The translations under genes were made by a program, and so were the position numbers. Shown piece by piece: positions 38,642 to 48,103 of a stretch of DNA of 64,000 nt; the first letter of the stretch is position 1, and every line of letters begins with the position of its first letter. Location: NCBI RefSeq assembly GCF_030405905.1, contig NZ_JASATW010000011.1:168536-232535 (forward strand), in the 5' to 3' direction. The stretch comes from Sphaerothrix gracilis. GTDB taxonomy: Bacteria; Cyanobacteriota; Cyanobacteriia; Phormidesmidales; Phormidesmidaceae. Under the pieces are notes generated by a model that saw only the letters and a list, made by a program, of their open reading frames with translations, was not told the DNA's origin and ran no database searches.

Positions 38642-39289
38642 TTAATTTTTGACTTTGACGGCACAATCGCCGATACCTTGGACACGGTTTTCCAGATTAC
38701 TAATCGACTGGCTCCCCGCTATGGCTATCGTCCCACAACGCCGGAGCAGCTAGCGATGCTGCAAGATTTGACGATTCAGCAGATCATGCAGAAGGTGGCG
38801 GTGTCTCCCTGGCAGCTTCCCTTCATTGTCCGGCGGCTCAGCCGCGAACTTAGCCGCGAAATGGAGTCTATTGATCTAATTCCCGGTATGCTGCCAGTGC
38901 TGCATCAGCTAGCCACCAAACATCAGCTCGGCATTTTGACCTCAAACACAACTGGCAATGTCAGTCGCTTTTTGCGGCACCGCGAAATTGACTCCCTATT
39001 TAGCTTTGTCCATACCGGCACCCGCCTGTTTGGCAAACAGCGAGTTTTGCAACGGCTGATGCGTCGATATGATCTCTATCCGGCCAGCACGCTGTATATT
39101 GGCGATGAAACACGCGATGTGGAGGCGGCTCATGCGGTGGGCATTGCGGCGATCGCGGTTACCTGGGGATTCAATTCCTATCAGGCGCTCTTAGCCAAGC
39201 GTCCAGATTTTTTGATTGAGCGGCCTGAACAACTGGTGCCCATTGCCAATCAGATTGAACTGCCCGCTTTTCAGCCTGAGTATTTCTGA
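38633..39289 (+). CDS. HAD-superfamily phosphatase
   Basis: 218 residues from GTG 38633. HAD motif I IFDFDGTIADT (nucleophile Asp), motif II ILTSNTTG, Lys in FGKQRVL and motif IV YIGDETRDVEAA are all present, with an alpha-helical cap between. Closest in style to phosphoglycolate-phosphatase-like Gph proteins. The substrate is not deducible. DUF202 and OsmC genes follow closely on the same strand. Confidence 0.9.
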   Translation: MSTLIFDFDGTIADTLDTVFQITNRLAPRYGYRPTTPEQLAMLQDLTIQQIMQKVAVSPWQLPFIVRRLSRELSREMESIDLIPGMLPVLHQLATKHQLGILTSNTTGNVSRFLRHREIDSLFSFVHTGTRLFGKQRVLQRLMRRYDLYPASTLYIGDETRDVEAAHAVGIAAIAVTWGFNSYQALLAKRPDFLIERPEQLVPIANQIELPAFQPEYF

Positions 39290-39307
39290 GTTGCTGCCGG
39301 AGGAGTC

Positions 39308-39727
39308 ATGAGCCGCAAATCGCCCCAGCTTCCCCCCAAATATGGTCAGCCTTCGCGTCATAACTTGAACAACGAGTTGGCTAAGGCCCGCAATCGGGCA
39401 GCCGCAGAACGCACGCTGATGGCCTGGATCCGGACATGTTTAGCGCTGATTACGTTTGGCTTTGGCATCGATCAGCTAATTGCCACTGTTGCGCCTGCTG
39501 CCCCTGGCACTTCTTGGCGGCTGTCGCGGCTGGTGGGTCTTTGCTTTGTTTCCTTGGGGACGTTTGCTATGCTAGCAGCCATGTTAGAGCATCGGCGGGA
39601 ATTGCGTCTGATTCAGCGCGATGATTATGTTTATCTCCCCCGGCGATCGCTGAGTCTTTTAATTTCGGCTGCTTTGATGGTAGTGGGTACGTTTGCTTTT
39701 TTCGTGATTTTGCTCAAGCTAATGTAG
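39308..39727 (+). CDS. DUF202 (YidH-like) membrane protein
   Basis: 139 residues with three membrane helices. The signature NELAKARNRAAAERTLMAWI then RTCLALITFGFGI is that of DUF202. Function unknown; found at many bacterial inner membranes. It lies 18 bases after the HAD gene and six before osmC, probably one transcript. Confidence 0.9.
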   Translation: MSRKSPQLPPKYGQPSRHNLNNELAKARNRAAAERTLMAWIRTCLALITFGFGIDQLIATVAPAAPGTSWRLSRLVGLCFVSLGTFAMLAAMLEHRRELRLIQRDDYVYLPRRSLSLLISAALMVVGTFAFFVILLKLM

Positions 39728-39733
39728 AACATC

Positions 39734-40201
39734 ATGTCTGACCATATCGCGACTGTGCAGTGGCAGCGCTACCAGGTGCAATCGACTGATAACCAGTACA
39801 GCCGGGAACATATCTGGCAGTTTGACGGGGGCTTAGAAGTGCCTGTATCAGCGTCGCCTCATGTAGTGCCAGCGCCTTATTCCAACGCGGCCTGCGTGGA
39901 TCCAGAAGAAGCGTTTGTGGCTTCGCTGGCAAGCTGTCATATGCTGTGGTTTTTGGCGATCGCCGCTAAGCAAAAATTTATCGTGGAGCAATACTGCGAT
40001 CGCGCTGTTGGCACGCTGGCAAAAAACGAAAACGGCAACCTGGCTATCACTCAGGTGCACTTGCGACCACAGATCACTTTTGCTCAAGGCAACTTGCCCA
40101 CGCCTGAGCAAATCTTGCAAATGCACGAAGCTGCCCATCACAGCTGCTTTCTCGCTAACTCAGTCAAGACAGAGATCGTGATTGAAGCAGACTTTCCCTA
40201 G
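39734..40201 (+). CDS. OsmC family peroxide-reducing protein
   Basis: 155 residues. OsmC/Ohr fold: NPEEAF-like VDPEEAFVASLASCHMLWFL carries the first redox Cys, and HHSCFLANSV the second, as expected for thiol-dependent organic-peroxide reductases. Third gene of the HAD-DUF202-OsmC group. Confidence 0.9.
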   Translation: MSDHIATVQWQRYQVQSTDNQYSREHIWQFDGGLEVPVSASPHVVPAPYSNAACVDPEEAFVASLASCHMLWFLAIAAKQKFIVEQYCDRAVGTLAKNENGNLAITQVHLRPQITFAQGNLPTPEQILQMHEAAHHSCFLANSVKTEIVIEADFP

Positions 40202-40216
40202 CCGTTCGTTTAGTCA

Positions 40217-40792
40217 TCAAGTCGCAATCAGTCTTTTAACGATTTGGTAGGTAATAATACCAAGCGTCAAACCAGCAACCAAAGCTGTAATCACGCAACC
40301 GTACACATGAATTTCAAATCCTAAACGCAAGCCCATAAATATCCAAGCTGCGAACACGCTTGAATACATGAGGCAGGCTGCTAATTTGGCATTAAAGATA
40401 TTGGCGATACGATTAGTTGATGTTTGCTTATTGCAGTGTTCTTCTCTGCACACATAAAATTGTCCTTTAACCTTGAGCAGTGCCTCAATCTCTTCTCCTC
40501 TTTTGATGAGGTTATTACAACGTAAAGTACCCCGTATCTCGTAGATGAAGAGCGCTAAAGTAAACGTAGCGGCAAAAAGACTAATAAATGCAATTAACTC
40601 TGGTGAGGATCGATTTATATCACTGATTAAGTTTTCTTCTCCAAGTAGAAATATTCCTAAGAGCGAAGACAAAGGTAGTAATCCTAACAGCTTTGTTCGA
40701 AAATCATCAATTGCGTGATAGCTTTTACAAATTTCTTCATAGGTATGTAGCAAGGCAGTTTGGTCAGCTGCAATGTCATGGGAGCTTTCCAT
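40217..40792 (-). CDS. Hypothetical four-helix membrane protein
   Basis: 191 residues. Two membrane helices near residues 35-85 and two near 135-185 flank a cytoplasmic loop with Cys/His residues (CREEHCNKQTSTNR). Low G+C relative to its neighbours suggests transfer. Its layout loosely recalls SLATT-type membrane proteins linked to nucleotide-signalling defence, but no motif decides this. Confidence 0.55.
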   Translation of the reverse strand: MESSHDIAADQTALLHTYEEICKSYHAIDDFRTKLLGLLPLSSLLGIFLLGEENLISDINRSSPELIAFISLFAATFTLALFIYEIRGTLRCNNLIKRGEEIEALLKVKGQFYVCREEHCNKQTSTNRIANIFNAKLAACLMYSSVFAAWIFMGLRLGFEIHVYGCVITALVAGLTLGIITYQIVKRLIAT

Positions 40793-40888
40793 AATTTTCC
40801 CCCTGCAGGTTTAGCGAGTGCAAAGATAATAATTTATACACTCGCCCCGCATATTGTTCCGCAACTCCATATTCTTTTTTGATCAAAA

Positions 40889-43660
40889 CTAGGGGGCTGC
40901 TTGCTGATTGAGCTGCTGCAAGAGGGTTTCTAGTTCCTGTTGGGCTTCGCCGTAGCGCTGCCAGTCGCCTGAGCGCAGAGCGGCTTGGCCCTGCTCGTAG
41001 GCTGTGATTGCAGATTGCACCAGTTGAGGGTCGAGGTTGGGGCTAACGGTGGCTTCAGCAGCCGGAGCTTCAGGGGCGATCGCTTCAGAAGTAGCCGCGC
41101 CAAATACGGTTGCCAAGGCTGTTTCCAAGTTATTTGCCATTACGGTCTGGTCGCCATAGGCTACAATCACTCGCTTCAGCTCCGGTAGCTCTCCCTGCTC
41201 GGCCCGTAGATAGACAGGTTCGACATAGAGCAGCGACTGCTGAATCGGAATGACCAGCAAATCGCCGCGAATCACCCGCGAACCTTCTTGACTCCACAGG
41301 GTAAGCTGCTGGGAAATGTCGGGATTTTGATCAATGCGGGCATCTACCTGACTAGGGCCGTAGACCAGCTCCTGCTTGGGAAACTCATAGAGCAGCAGCC
41401 TGCCGTAGTTTTCGCCGTCCGATCGCGCCGCCATCCAGGCCACCATATTGTCTTTGTTGACCGGTGTGAACGGAATGATCAAAATAAACTCTTCCTGCTC
41501 GGCGTCCGGCAGCCGCATGATGATGTAGTAAGGCTGCATCTGGCGCTGGTCGCCTTCGTAGACCTGCTGAGGAAATCGCCAGAGATCCTCACGGTTGTAA
41601 AACACCTCCGAGTTCGCCATGTGATACGCCTGATACATCTGGGCCTGGGCCTGGAAGTAGTCCAGCGGATAGCGGAAGTGGGCTTTGATGGCTGCCGGAA
41701 TGCGATCGCTGCCGATAAACAGGTTAGGAAAAATCTGGCGGTAGGTGGCGAGCACCGGATCTTGCTCGTCAACCACGAAAAACTGCGGCGTCCCGTCGTG
41801 GGCGTCAATCACCACTTTTACCGCGTCCCGCATGTAGTTGCTGTTTTGATTAATAATCTGCCGCAGATTGTCTGACAGAACAGCGTTACCCATGACGTTG
41901 CGGGCTAGCGGGTCAGAGTAGGGATAGCGATCGCTAATGGTGTAGGCATCAATGATCCAGTGCAGCCGTCCGTCGATCAGCGTGGCATAGGGGTCGCTGT
42001 CAAACTTGAGAAAAGGCGCTATGTGGCGCACCCGGTTGAGGACTTGGCGGTAGTAGTGAATCTTTGAGTCCGGCGTGAAGTAGTTAGAAATGAGAATTTT
42101 GAAGCTGTTGAAGTCAAAGGCATAGGCCAGCCGCCGCCAGAAAGATCCCATCGGCACGCCCCCCGGTCCTTCATACTTAGTAAAAGCGTTTTCGTCTCCC
42201 AGGGGATAGTCAAACTCTGGGGTGCTCGCCCCGGTGAAGATGTAGGTATTGGTTCGTTCGCCGTAGTAGATGCTGGATTCGTCCACCGCTAAGTCTACGG
42301 TCGATTCCGGTGGAATATCCTGCACAAACAGCTCTGGTAGGCCGTTGGGCGTCACCTGGTTGACCGGACTCATCACCAGTCCGTAGCCGTGGGTATATTT
42401 CAGTCGCTGGTTGACCCAGGTTTGGGCCTGTTCGGGCACTTCAGCAAAGTCTAGTTCTCGCGCCGCGAGCATCACCTGGCGGTAGTCACCGTCGAGGGTG
42501 TAGCGATCGATATCGACGTCGTTGAATAGATAGTAGAGGCGAATTTCCTGAAGCTGCTTATAGGTGCTCAGCAGCGGGCGATAGTCCCACAGGCGAATGT
42601 TGTCGAGGGTGGACTGGTTGTTGGCGATATCGGCCTGGCTTAGCTCTGATTCTGCCGGAAAGTCTTCGGCCTGTACCCGGTCGAGGTCGTAGGCGGCGCG
42701 GGTGAACTCAATATTATTCTCAATGTAGGGCCGCTCTTTCTCCAGTTCATTCGGCTCGACGATAAACTTTTGCTGAAACCAGGGATAGACACCGTTGATT
42801 AGCAGCAAGACGCCTAGGTAAAAGGCAATTCCCACCGTTGGCAGAGAAAAGCCGCTGCGCCCCAGGGAAATTAAAAACAGCACCGCGATCGCCACGGTGA
42901 CAAAACTCATCAGCCAGTAGGCATGGAGCCGGGCATGGACATCGGTATAACCTGCGCCAAAAACGACGCCGCCCGCCGAATACAGTAGCTCATAGCGCTC
43001 TAGCCAAAAGCCAAAGGCAACTGTCAGGGCTGCGATCGCCAGCAAAATGCACAGGTGCGTTTTTGCCTCGCCCGTCAGAAAATACTTCCAGCCGCGCTCA
43101 GGCCGAATTTCCCCCTTAGCCGCATAGACCGCCACCGCCAGCAAAATGCACCATACCAGCAGGCCCAGCAGTCCTCGCTGCAGCGCCTCATAAAAGGGCA
43201 GGTGAAAAAAGTAAAAGCTAATGTCCTGACTGAAAATTGGATCGCTGAGGTTAAAGGCGGTGGGATTCAAATGCTTGAGAATCGTCTCCCAGGCCGAAAC
43301 GCTGCGTCCGGCGGCTGATAGCGTCAGTAGAAAAATGACGCCATAGGCTACATAGCGCGGTAATACCTGGGCGTAGGGCTGCAGGTTAAAGTTGGCGTGA
43401 ACCGAAAAGGGGCGATCGCGGGTTAGCCGCATTGCCAACCAGTAGTTGATACTCAGCAACAGACCGTAGGCGACAAAGGTGGCAAGCCAGATGCCCACCT
43501 GCCAGGTAATGCGAGTCCAAAACACATCGGCAAACCCAGTCGCCTCAAACCACCAGGACTCTGTCAACAGGTGAACCAGCGTCCGCGATAGCAGCAGCAG
43601 TGCTAAGAACACGACTAGCAGGAAAATCAGTATTCGGGTACGCGGTTGAATAGTTTTCAC
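40889..43660 (-). CDS. UPF0182 (COG1615) large membrane protein
   Basis: 923 residues. About seven membrane helices in the first 320 residues, then a large extracytoplasmic domain with motifs such as ENNIEFTRAAYDLDRV, NGLPELFVQDIPPES and YGERTNTYIFTGA, all typical of UPF0182. The C-terminal 70 residues are Ala/Gln-rich and helical. Widely conserved in cyanobacteria and actinobacteria; function unknown. Confidence 0.95.
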   Translation of the reverse strand: MKTIQPRTRILIFLLVVFLALLLLSRTLVHLLTESWWFEATGFADVFWTRITWQVGIWLATFVAYGLLLSINYWLAMRLTRDRPFSVHANFNLQPYAQVLPRYVAYGVIFLLTLSAAGRSVSAWETILKHLNPTAFNLSDPIFSQDISFYFFHLPFYEALQRGLLGLLVWCILLAVAVYAAKGEIRPERGWKYFLTGEAKTHLCILLAIAALTVAFGFWLERYELLYSAGGVVFGAGYTDVHARLHAYWLMSFVTVAIAVLFLISLGRSGFSLPTVGIAFYLGVLLLINGVYPWFQQKFIVEPNELEKERPYIENNIEFTRAAYDLDRVQAEDFPAESELSQADIANNQSTLDNIRLWDYRPLLSTYKQLQEIRLYYLFNDVDIDRYTLDGDYRQVMLAARELDFAEVPEQAQTWVNQRLKYTHGYGLVMSPVNQVTPNGLPELFVQDIPPESTVDLAVDESSIYYGERTNTYIFTGASTPEFDYPLGDENAFTKYEGPGGVPMGSFWRRLAYAFDFNSFKILISNYFTPDSKIHYYRQVLNRVRHIAPFLKFDSDPYATLIDGRLHWIIDAYTISDRYPYSDPLARNVMGNAVLSDNLRQIINQNSNYMRDAVKVVIDAHDGTPQFFVVDEQDPVLATYRQIFPNLFIGSDRIPAAIKAHFRYPLDYFQAQAQMYQAYHMANSEVFYNREDLWRFPQQVYEGDQRQMQPYYIIMRLPDAEQEEFILIIPFTPVNKDNMVAWMAARSDGENYGRLLLYEFPKQELVYGPSQVDARIDQNPDISQQLTLWSQEGSRVIRGDLLVIPIQQSLLYVEPVYLRAEQGELPELKRVIVAYGDQTVMANNLETALATVFGAATSEAIAPEAPAAEATVSPNLDPQLVQSAITAYEQGQAALRSGDWQRYGEAQQELETLLQQLNQQAAP

Positions 43661-43706
43661 AAATTGCCTTCGACTTTAACCAATAACCAGGAATCTCTCT
43701 TCTAGC

Positions 43707-44299
43707 TTAATCATCTGCTTCCTCTGTTCTCAACCGGGCTTTGTTTTTAAAGCGCTTAAACCAGCTACGAATTTTTAGCTGAATCTGATTTGCTTGCTCC
43801 CAGCCATAGTCGGCATTGATGAGCTGCATTGCTTGTTGGCGGGCGATCGCCTGCTGCGGCTAGCCCGCTTGTCATGTCTCATCAGGGCTTCTGGCCGCCG
43901 CTGATCGGTGGGCCGAAACGTAATCAGCTCAGTTTATCCCCGGCAGCCGTACCTGGAATTCTTGATACGCCTCAAAGCTGAGAATCTTGAGCCCGTTACG
44001 AATTTACCGATCCTGCTCAAAGTCGCGGATCATCTGGCACCAAAAAGTTACCTGCTCCAGCCGCCGATCGCGCCGATTTTAAAGACGCCTAGCCCAAAAG
44101 CGATCGCGCCCAGCCGCAGCCCGATCGCCGCCCCCCACAGCGGTTCTACGGTTGTGGGTATCTGAGCGATCGCGGGTCAGCTCCAGGCTGCCTTAAACTT
44201 GAGAATAGCCTGCACCGGAGAAAATTCACCTACCAGCAGGCTGACGACACTGGCCGCCAGGAAAGGCAAGAAAGCGCGAAGTGGCATTGTTAGCGTCAT
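43707..44299 (-). pseudogene. Decayed gene with signal-peptide-like start
   Basis: Between UPF0182 and endonuclease V lie 600 bases with coding remnants in changing frames. At 44299 an ATG begins a 40-residue hydrophobic start (LRAFLPFLAASVVSLLVGEF) ending in TGA at 44177. Then come pieces such as VEPLWGAAIGLRLGAIAFGL and IRDFEQD, with stops and frameshifts between, and finally a clean C-terminal piece from IARQQAMQLINADYGWEQAN to TEEADD with stop at 43707. The parent family is not recognised. A long non-coding stretch is less likely because the pieces keep order and strand. Confidence 0.55.
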
Positions 44300-44345
44300 G
44301 CATACCCCCTGATAGTAGCTGAGCCAGCTTTCTTTACCGCAAATT

Positions 44346-45077
44346 ATGAAGCTAAGTATCCCCCCCGACTGGCCAACGACACCCCAGGCCGCGATCGCCC
44401 TGCAGCAAAGGCTGCGATCGCAAATTGAAACCCGCGATCGCCTCGGCCCGGTGCAGCATGTGGCTGGGGTTGATGTCGGCTTCGAGGACAGCGGCACCGT
44501 CACCCGTGCCGCCATTGCTGTCTTGCGCTTTCCTGACCTAGAACTGGTGGAGTATCAGATTGCCCGCCAGCCTACTGCCTTTCCCTATGTGCCGGGGCTG
44601 CTGTCGTTTCGAGAAGTGCCGACTATTCTAGTTGCCCTCAGTCAGCTCCAAACTGAGCCGGATTTGCTGCTGTGCGATGGTCAGGGCATTGCCCACCCCC
44701 GCCGCTTAGGCATTGCCTCCCATCTAGGTCTGCTGGTGGACTTGCCCAGTATCGGTGTGGCTAAGTCACGGCTGACAGGCACTCACGCGGAGGTACCGCC
44801 AGAAAAGGGAAGCTGGGTGCCACTGCAGGACAAGGGCGAAACCATCGGCGCGGTTCTGCGCAGCCGCACGAATACTAAGCCGCTCTATATTTCCAGCGGC
44901 CATCGGGTGAGCCTGGAAACGGCGATCGCCTATGTGCTGCAGTGTACGCCCAAGTATCGTCTGCCGGAGACAACCCGCTGGGCCGATAAACTCGCTTCCA
45001 ACCGCAGCAGCGGCCCCAAACTACCCTCGTCAATGCCCTCGTCTGACCCTGACACACAGATGAATTTGTTCGGCTAG
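44346..45077 (+). CDS. nfi: Endonuclease V (deoxyinosine 3' endonuclease)
   Basis: DNA repair enzyme cutting near deoxyinosine. 243 residues. Motifs VAGVDVGFED (catalytic Asp), YVPGLLSFREVP and LLLCDGQGIAHPRRLGIA are the Nfi hallmarks; GVAKSRLTG follows. The C-terminal 35 residues are an extra tail. ATG 44346 is the first start after the decayed divergent gene. Confidence 0.95.
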   Translation: MKLSIPPDWPTTPQAAIALQQRLRSQIETRDRLGPVQHVAGVDVGFEDSGTVTRAAIAVLRFPDLELVEYQIARQPTAFPYVPGLLSFREVPTILVALSQLQTEPDLLLCDGQGIAHPRRLGIASHLGLLVDLPSIGVAKSRLTGTHAEVPPEKGSWVPLQDKGETIGAVLRSRTNTKPLYISSGHRVSLETAIAYVLQCTPKYRLPETTRWADKLASNRSSGPKLPSSMPSSDPDTQMNLFG

Positions 45078-45199
45078 ACTTTGCAGACACTTTAAGTAGG
45101 GTCACATCGGATTTTTGGGACCAAATATCGGTTAAAGCTAGCCCCGATAGTTTGAATGTACTATTCTTGATGTACCAATACAAGTAGTACACGCGAATC

Positions 45200-45421
45200 A
45201 TGAGGCTCAAATACTTCTCTCCCAAACAGATTTCTAGGAAGATTCATAGATCTGAAAAAGGCTTACAAATCATCATGTCAGAACGCTCGCTACGCGATCT
45301 ATTAACTATTATTTCATTCCTAATAATTTCAATCTTCAATTTGCAGAATGCAAGGTCTACAAAAGCTGAGTATTCAGTTCAATACCTGCAAGAGATTTTT
45401 GTTGAAAAAGTGGAGGAGTAA
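45200..45421 (+). CDS. Hypothetical 73-residue protein upstream of the S24 peptidase
   Basis: A basic N-terminus is followed by one hydrophobic segment (LTIISFLIISIFNL). No family recognised. It ends five bases before the S24 peptidase start and within its stop region carries that gene's ribosome-binding site (GGAGG), so the two are likely one transcript. A shorter start at ATG 45275 is possible. A+T-rich compared with the flanks. Confidence 0.5.
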   Translation: MRLKYFSPKQISRKIHRSEKGLQIIMSERSLRDLLTIISFLIISIFNLQNARSTKAEYSVQYLQEIFVEKVEE

Positions 45422-45426
45422 AAGTA

Positions 45427-46035
45427 ATGAAAAATTGTAAAAAAGGAAGGCCGTCGACATGGGGGAACTATGCTTTGATACGGCCTCGACTACCGATTGA
45501 GATTGTTATGGAAATAGATAAAATTCGAGAAAAATTTGAATCGTTTGAAGACGCCATTAGTTATGTTTTATTCGCTTTAAGGACTAAGCCTGAGATGCAG
45601 AGTCTAAAGCTCTATAACTTTAGGATGTCAGCTACCCCAGGAGTTACCGGAATTGGGGATGGCAGTAGTGAAGAAAGAGAAATTCCTTTGCTGTTTGTCG
45701 AGAATCCTAAGAAATCTTTTTTAGTTCAAGTTGCTGGAGATTCAATGGAAGATGCAGGTATATACGATAACGACCTTATTCTTGTAGAAAAAATTGACGC
45801 CTCTTTGGAATCGCTTTCAGATCGATCAATCGTAACAGCTTTTGTTGATGATCAAATGCTTGTCAAACGCTATAGGCTTCGACAGGGTTATCATGAATTA
45901 GTTTCCGAGAATAGTAAGAAGGCAAAAGACTATCCACCAATTTGTATTTCTCCAGATATGTCAGAGCATCATTCCATTTTTATTTTTGGTGTTTACCGGC
46001 GTACGATACCTAAAACAATGCTAGATTTTGCATAG
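45427..46035 (+). CDS. S24 (LexA/UmuD-type) peptidase-domain protein with RHH-like N-terminus
   Basis: 202 residues. The C-terminal half is an S24 fold: FLVQVAGDSMEDAGIYDND contains the catalytic Ser, and MLVKRYRL the catalytic Lys; FGVYRR ends it, much like UmuD. The N-terminal 60 residues (LPIEIVMEIDKIREKFESFE) look like a ribbon-helix-helix DNA-binding domain, not LexA's winged helix. A canonical Ala-Gly or Cys-Gly cleavage site is not obvious. No umuC is adjacent. Regulation of an SOS-like response or a mobile element is plausible. Confidence 0.75.
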   Translation: MKNCKKGRPSTWGNYALIRPRLPIEIVMEIDKIREKFESFEDAISYVLFALRTKPEMQSLKLYNFRMSATPGVTGIGDGSSEEREIPLLFVENPKKSFLVQVAGDSMEDAGIYDNDLILVEKIDASLESLSDRSIVTAFVDDQMLVKRYRLRQGYHELVSENSKKAKDYPPICISPDMSEHHSIFIFGVYRRTIPKTMLDFA

Positions 46036-46125
46036 CTATTAGCCCTCATCAAAACCATAACTGTCTATTGTAATTAGATAGCTACTCTACAATAAAGTTA
46101 GTTTTTAGAGGCAACCTTTCTAGCT

Positions 46126-46893
46126 ATGGTCACTGCAAAGGATCTCGAACTGGCTGAAATGCCTCAGTCAGTCGATGTTATAGTACCGCCGGGCGATCTC
46201 TATAGCGACGAGCCGACTTTGGAAACAGATTTGCATTTGCGACAGATGCTGGCGCTGATTACCAGTCTGGAATGGCTGTGGCAGGATCGTCAGGACTTTT
46301 ATGCCTCTGGCAATCTGACGATTTATTTCAGCCCCAAGCAGATCAAGTCTCAGGATTTTAGGGGGCCGGATTTCTTTGTGGTGCTCGATACCGAACGGCG
46401 ACTGCGTAAAAGCTGGGTGGTGTGGGAGGAAGACGGCAAGTATCCCAATCTGATTGTGGAAGTGCTCTCTAACAGTACTGCTAAGGCCGACCGAGGGATT
46501 AAAAAGCAGATTTATCAAGACATCTTCCGCACGCCGGAGTACTTTTGGATTGATCCCGATTCGCTAGAGTTTGCCGGATTTGTGCTGATGGCCGGTGAAT
46601 ATCAGCCGATGGAGCCGAATGAAGCCGGATATTTCTGGAGCCGTCAGCTTCATCTCTATTTAGGCATTCACGAAAACCAGCTCAGATTTTTTACCCCAGA
46701 AGGCGATTTGGTGCTCACCCCGGCTGAAGCCGCCAAAGCCTCTCAGCAAGAAGCGCAGCAGGCACAGGAGCAAGCGCAGGAGGCGCAGCAGCAGGCGCAG
46801 CAAGCGCAGGAACAGGCGCAGGAGGCGCAGCAGCAGGCCCAGCGGCTAGCCGAACGGTTAAGATCGGCTGGTATTGATCCAGACACTATTTGA
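46126..46893 (+). CDS. Uma2 family protein with Gln/Ala coiled-coil tail
   Basis: 255 residues. Uma2 nuclease-like core with GPDFFVVLD, WEEDGKYPNLIVEVLS and EYFWIDPDSLEF, ending near 205. From 205 to 240 the protein is Gln/Ala/Glu repeats predicted as coiled coil, then RLAERLRSAGIDPD. This tail is usual for one Uma2 subgroup. Transcribed alone. Confidence 0.9.
   Translation: MVTAKDLELAEMPQSVDVIVPPGDLYSDEPTLETDLHLRQMLALITSLEWLWQDRQDFYASGNLTIYFSPKQIKSQDFRGPDFFVVLDTERRLRKSWVVWEEDGKYPNLIVEVLSNSTAKADRGIKKQIYQDIFRTPEYFWIDPDSLEFAGFVLMAGEYQPMEPNEAGYFWSRQLHLYLGIHENQLRFFTPEGDLVLTPAEAAKASQQEAQQAQEQAQEAQQQAQQAQEQAQEAQQQAQRLAERLRSAGIDPDTI
46759..46842 (+). repeat. 42-bp tandem repeat in the Uma2 tail
   Basis: Two nearly identical 42-base units encode the 14-residue motif QAQEQAQEAQQQAQ twice. 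Smaller CAG/GCG units within suggest growth by slippage. Confidence 0.85.
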
Positions 46894-47093
46894 ATTGAAA
46901 GTAAGTCAGTTGGAGCGATCGCGATGCTGAACCTTTTTCTGCAGCAGATTCAGCTCGCTGACCTGGGTTCAGCACTGAGGTAGCTAGAGGCAAAACCACA
47001 ACTTTCACAAATCAGCCGGAACTAAGTTGCGATCGCGGCTTTCATTAAGAATTAATAGCAACCCCATAGGAGATATAGACCTAAGTAGGCATC

Positions 47094-47990
47094 ATGGCGC
47101 AAACAGCTCCTCGTTCTATCAGGATTCCTCAGTTTGGGCTTTTGGCCCTAGCGGCGCTGCTGACAGCCATCTACTTTGCCGTAATCTCTCATGCCGGAGA
47201 CACTGCGCACCTTGGCATGAGCGGCTTATTTTATCTAGCAGCCGCCTCGCTGGTCTGGGACAAGCGTCAGAGCCTACCCAATCAAACTTCCCTGCAGGGT
47301 ATTGTCTTAGGCAGCCTTTTGCTAATCTTGACGCTAGCGCTCAGTGCCTACTTACTTCAGCTTGATTTTGCTATTGTCAAAGTTGCCAAAAGTAAGACTA
47401 CCTTGACCGGGCTGCGGCTCCTACCCTTTTTATCAGGGCTGGCGCTGGCGGCGCTGGCTGCCGGTGTTCGAGGCTTTCGCCTGTTTTGGCGAGAGCTGGT
47501 TATTTTATTCTTTTTAGGCGCTCCTAGCGTCGTGGCCGCTTTTGTAACCGACATCTCTCCGGCAACGGCCCGTTTTTCCACCTTCCTTTTGTGGTACAGC
47601 GGTTTTGACGTGATGCGGCAGGGCTTAGTCATTGCCCTACCGGGAGGGGGAGTTGAGGTGTACTATGGCTGCTCTGGGATGGAGTCCATCACTTACCTGC
47701 TAGGACTGTCCGCTGTTTGCCTAGTGATGTTTCCTATCTCAGGAATTAAGCGCTGGCTAACACCCTTTATTGCGATCGCTATTGGCTTTTTTATCAACGC
47801 TATTCGGGTGGCGCTGATGGCCGTCTTAGCTGCCTCCGAGAACAAAGCCGCTTTTGACTATTGGCATGAAGGCGATGGTTCGCTGCTGTTTGGACTTGTG
47901 GCGGTCTTGTTTTTTGGCGGGCTTTATATGCTGATTTNNNNNNNNNNGATTTTGCAGCGCGAACCTGCTAACCCGCCGCAGAAGCTGTAA
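47094..47990 (+). CDS. Cyanoexosortase A, interrupted by artificial gap
   Basis: Integral membrane transpeptidase/protease that processes PEP-CTERM-like substrates linked to exopolysaccharide export. About 295 residues, eight or so membrane helices. Catalytic residues: Cys in YYGCSGMES, Arg in NAIRVALM, His in YWHEGDGSLLFG. Ten N at 47938 fall five residues before a short tail; merging the repeated GATTT on both sides restores an in-frame YMLILQREP. An HpsJ-like gene follows. Confidence 0.88.
   Translation: MAQTAPRSIRIPQFGLLALAALLTAIYFAVISHAGDTAHLGMSGLFYLAAASLVWDKRQSLPNQTSLQGIVLGSLLLILTLALSAYLLQLDFAIVKVAKSKTTLTGLRLLPFLSGLALAALAAGVRGFRLFWRELVILFFLGAPSVVAAFVTDISPATARFSTFLLWYSGFDVMRQGLVIALPGGGVEVYYGCSGMESITYLLGLSAVCLVMFPISGIKRWLTPFIAIAIGFFINAIRVALMAVLAASENKAAFDYWHEGDGSLLFGLVAVLFFGGLYMLIXXXXILQREPANPPQKL
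47938..47947. other. Assembly gap (10 N) inside cyanoexosortase
   Basis: The left flank ends GATTT and the right flank starts GATTT. Collapsing the overlap removes the gap and keeps the frame, so nothing is probably missing. Confidence 0.85.
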
Positions 47991-48103
47991 AGCCAAGTGA
48001 ACCTGCTTAGCCATACTTAATCCTGATCTGCCTAGCGGCAATCGTATGCTTTACATAATTATTCTACTTTCCAGCAATTCAGAAGTTTTACATCAAGAAA
48101 GTA

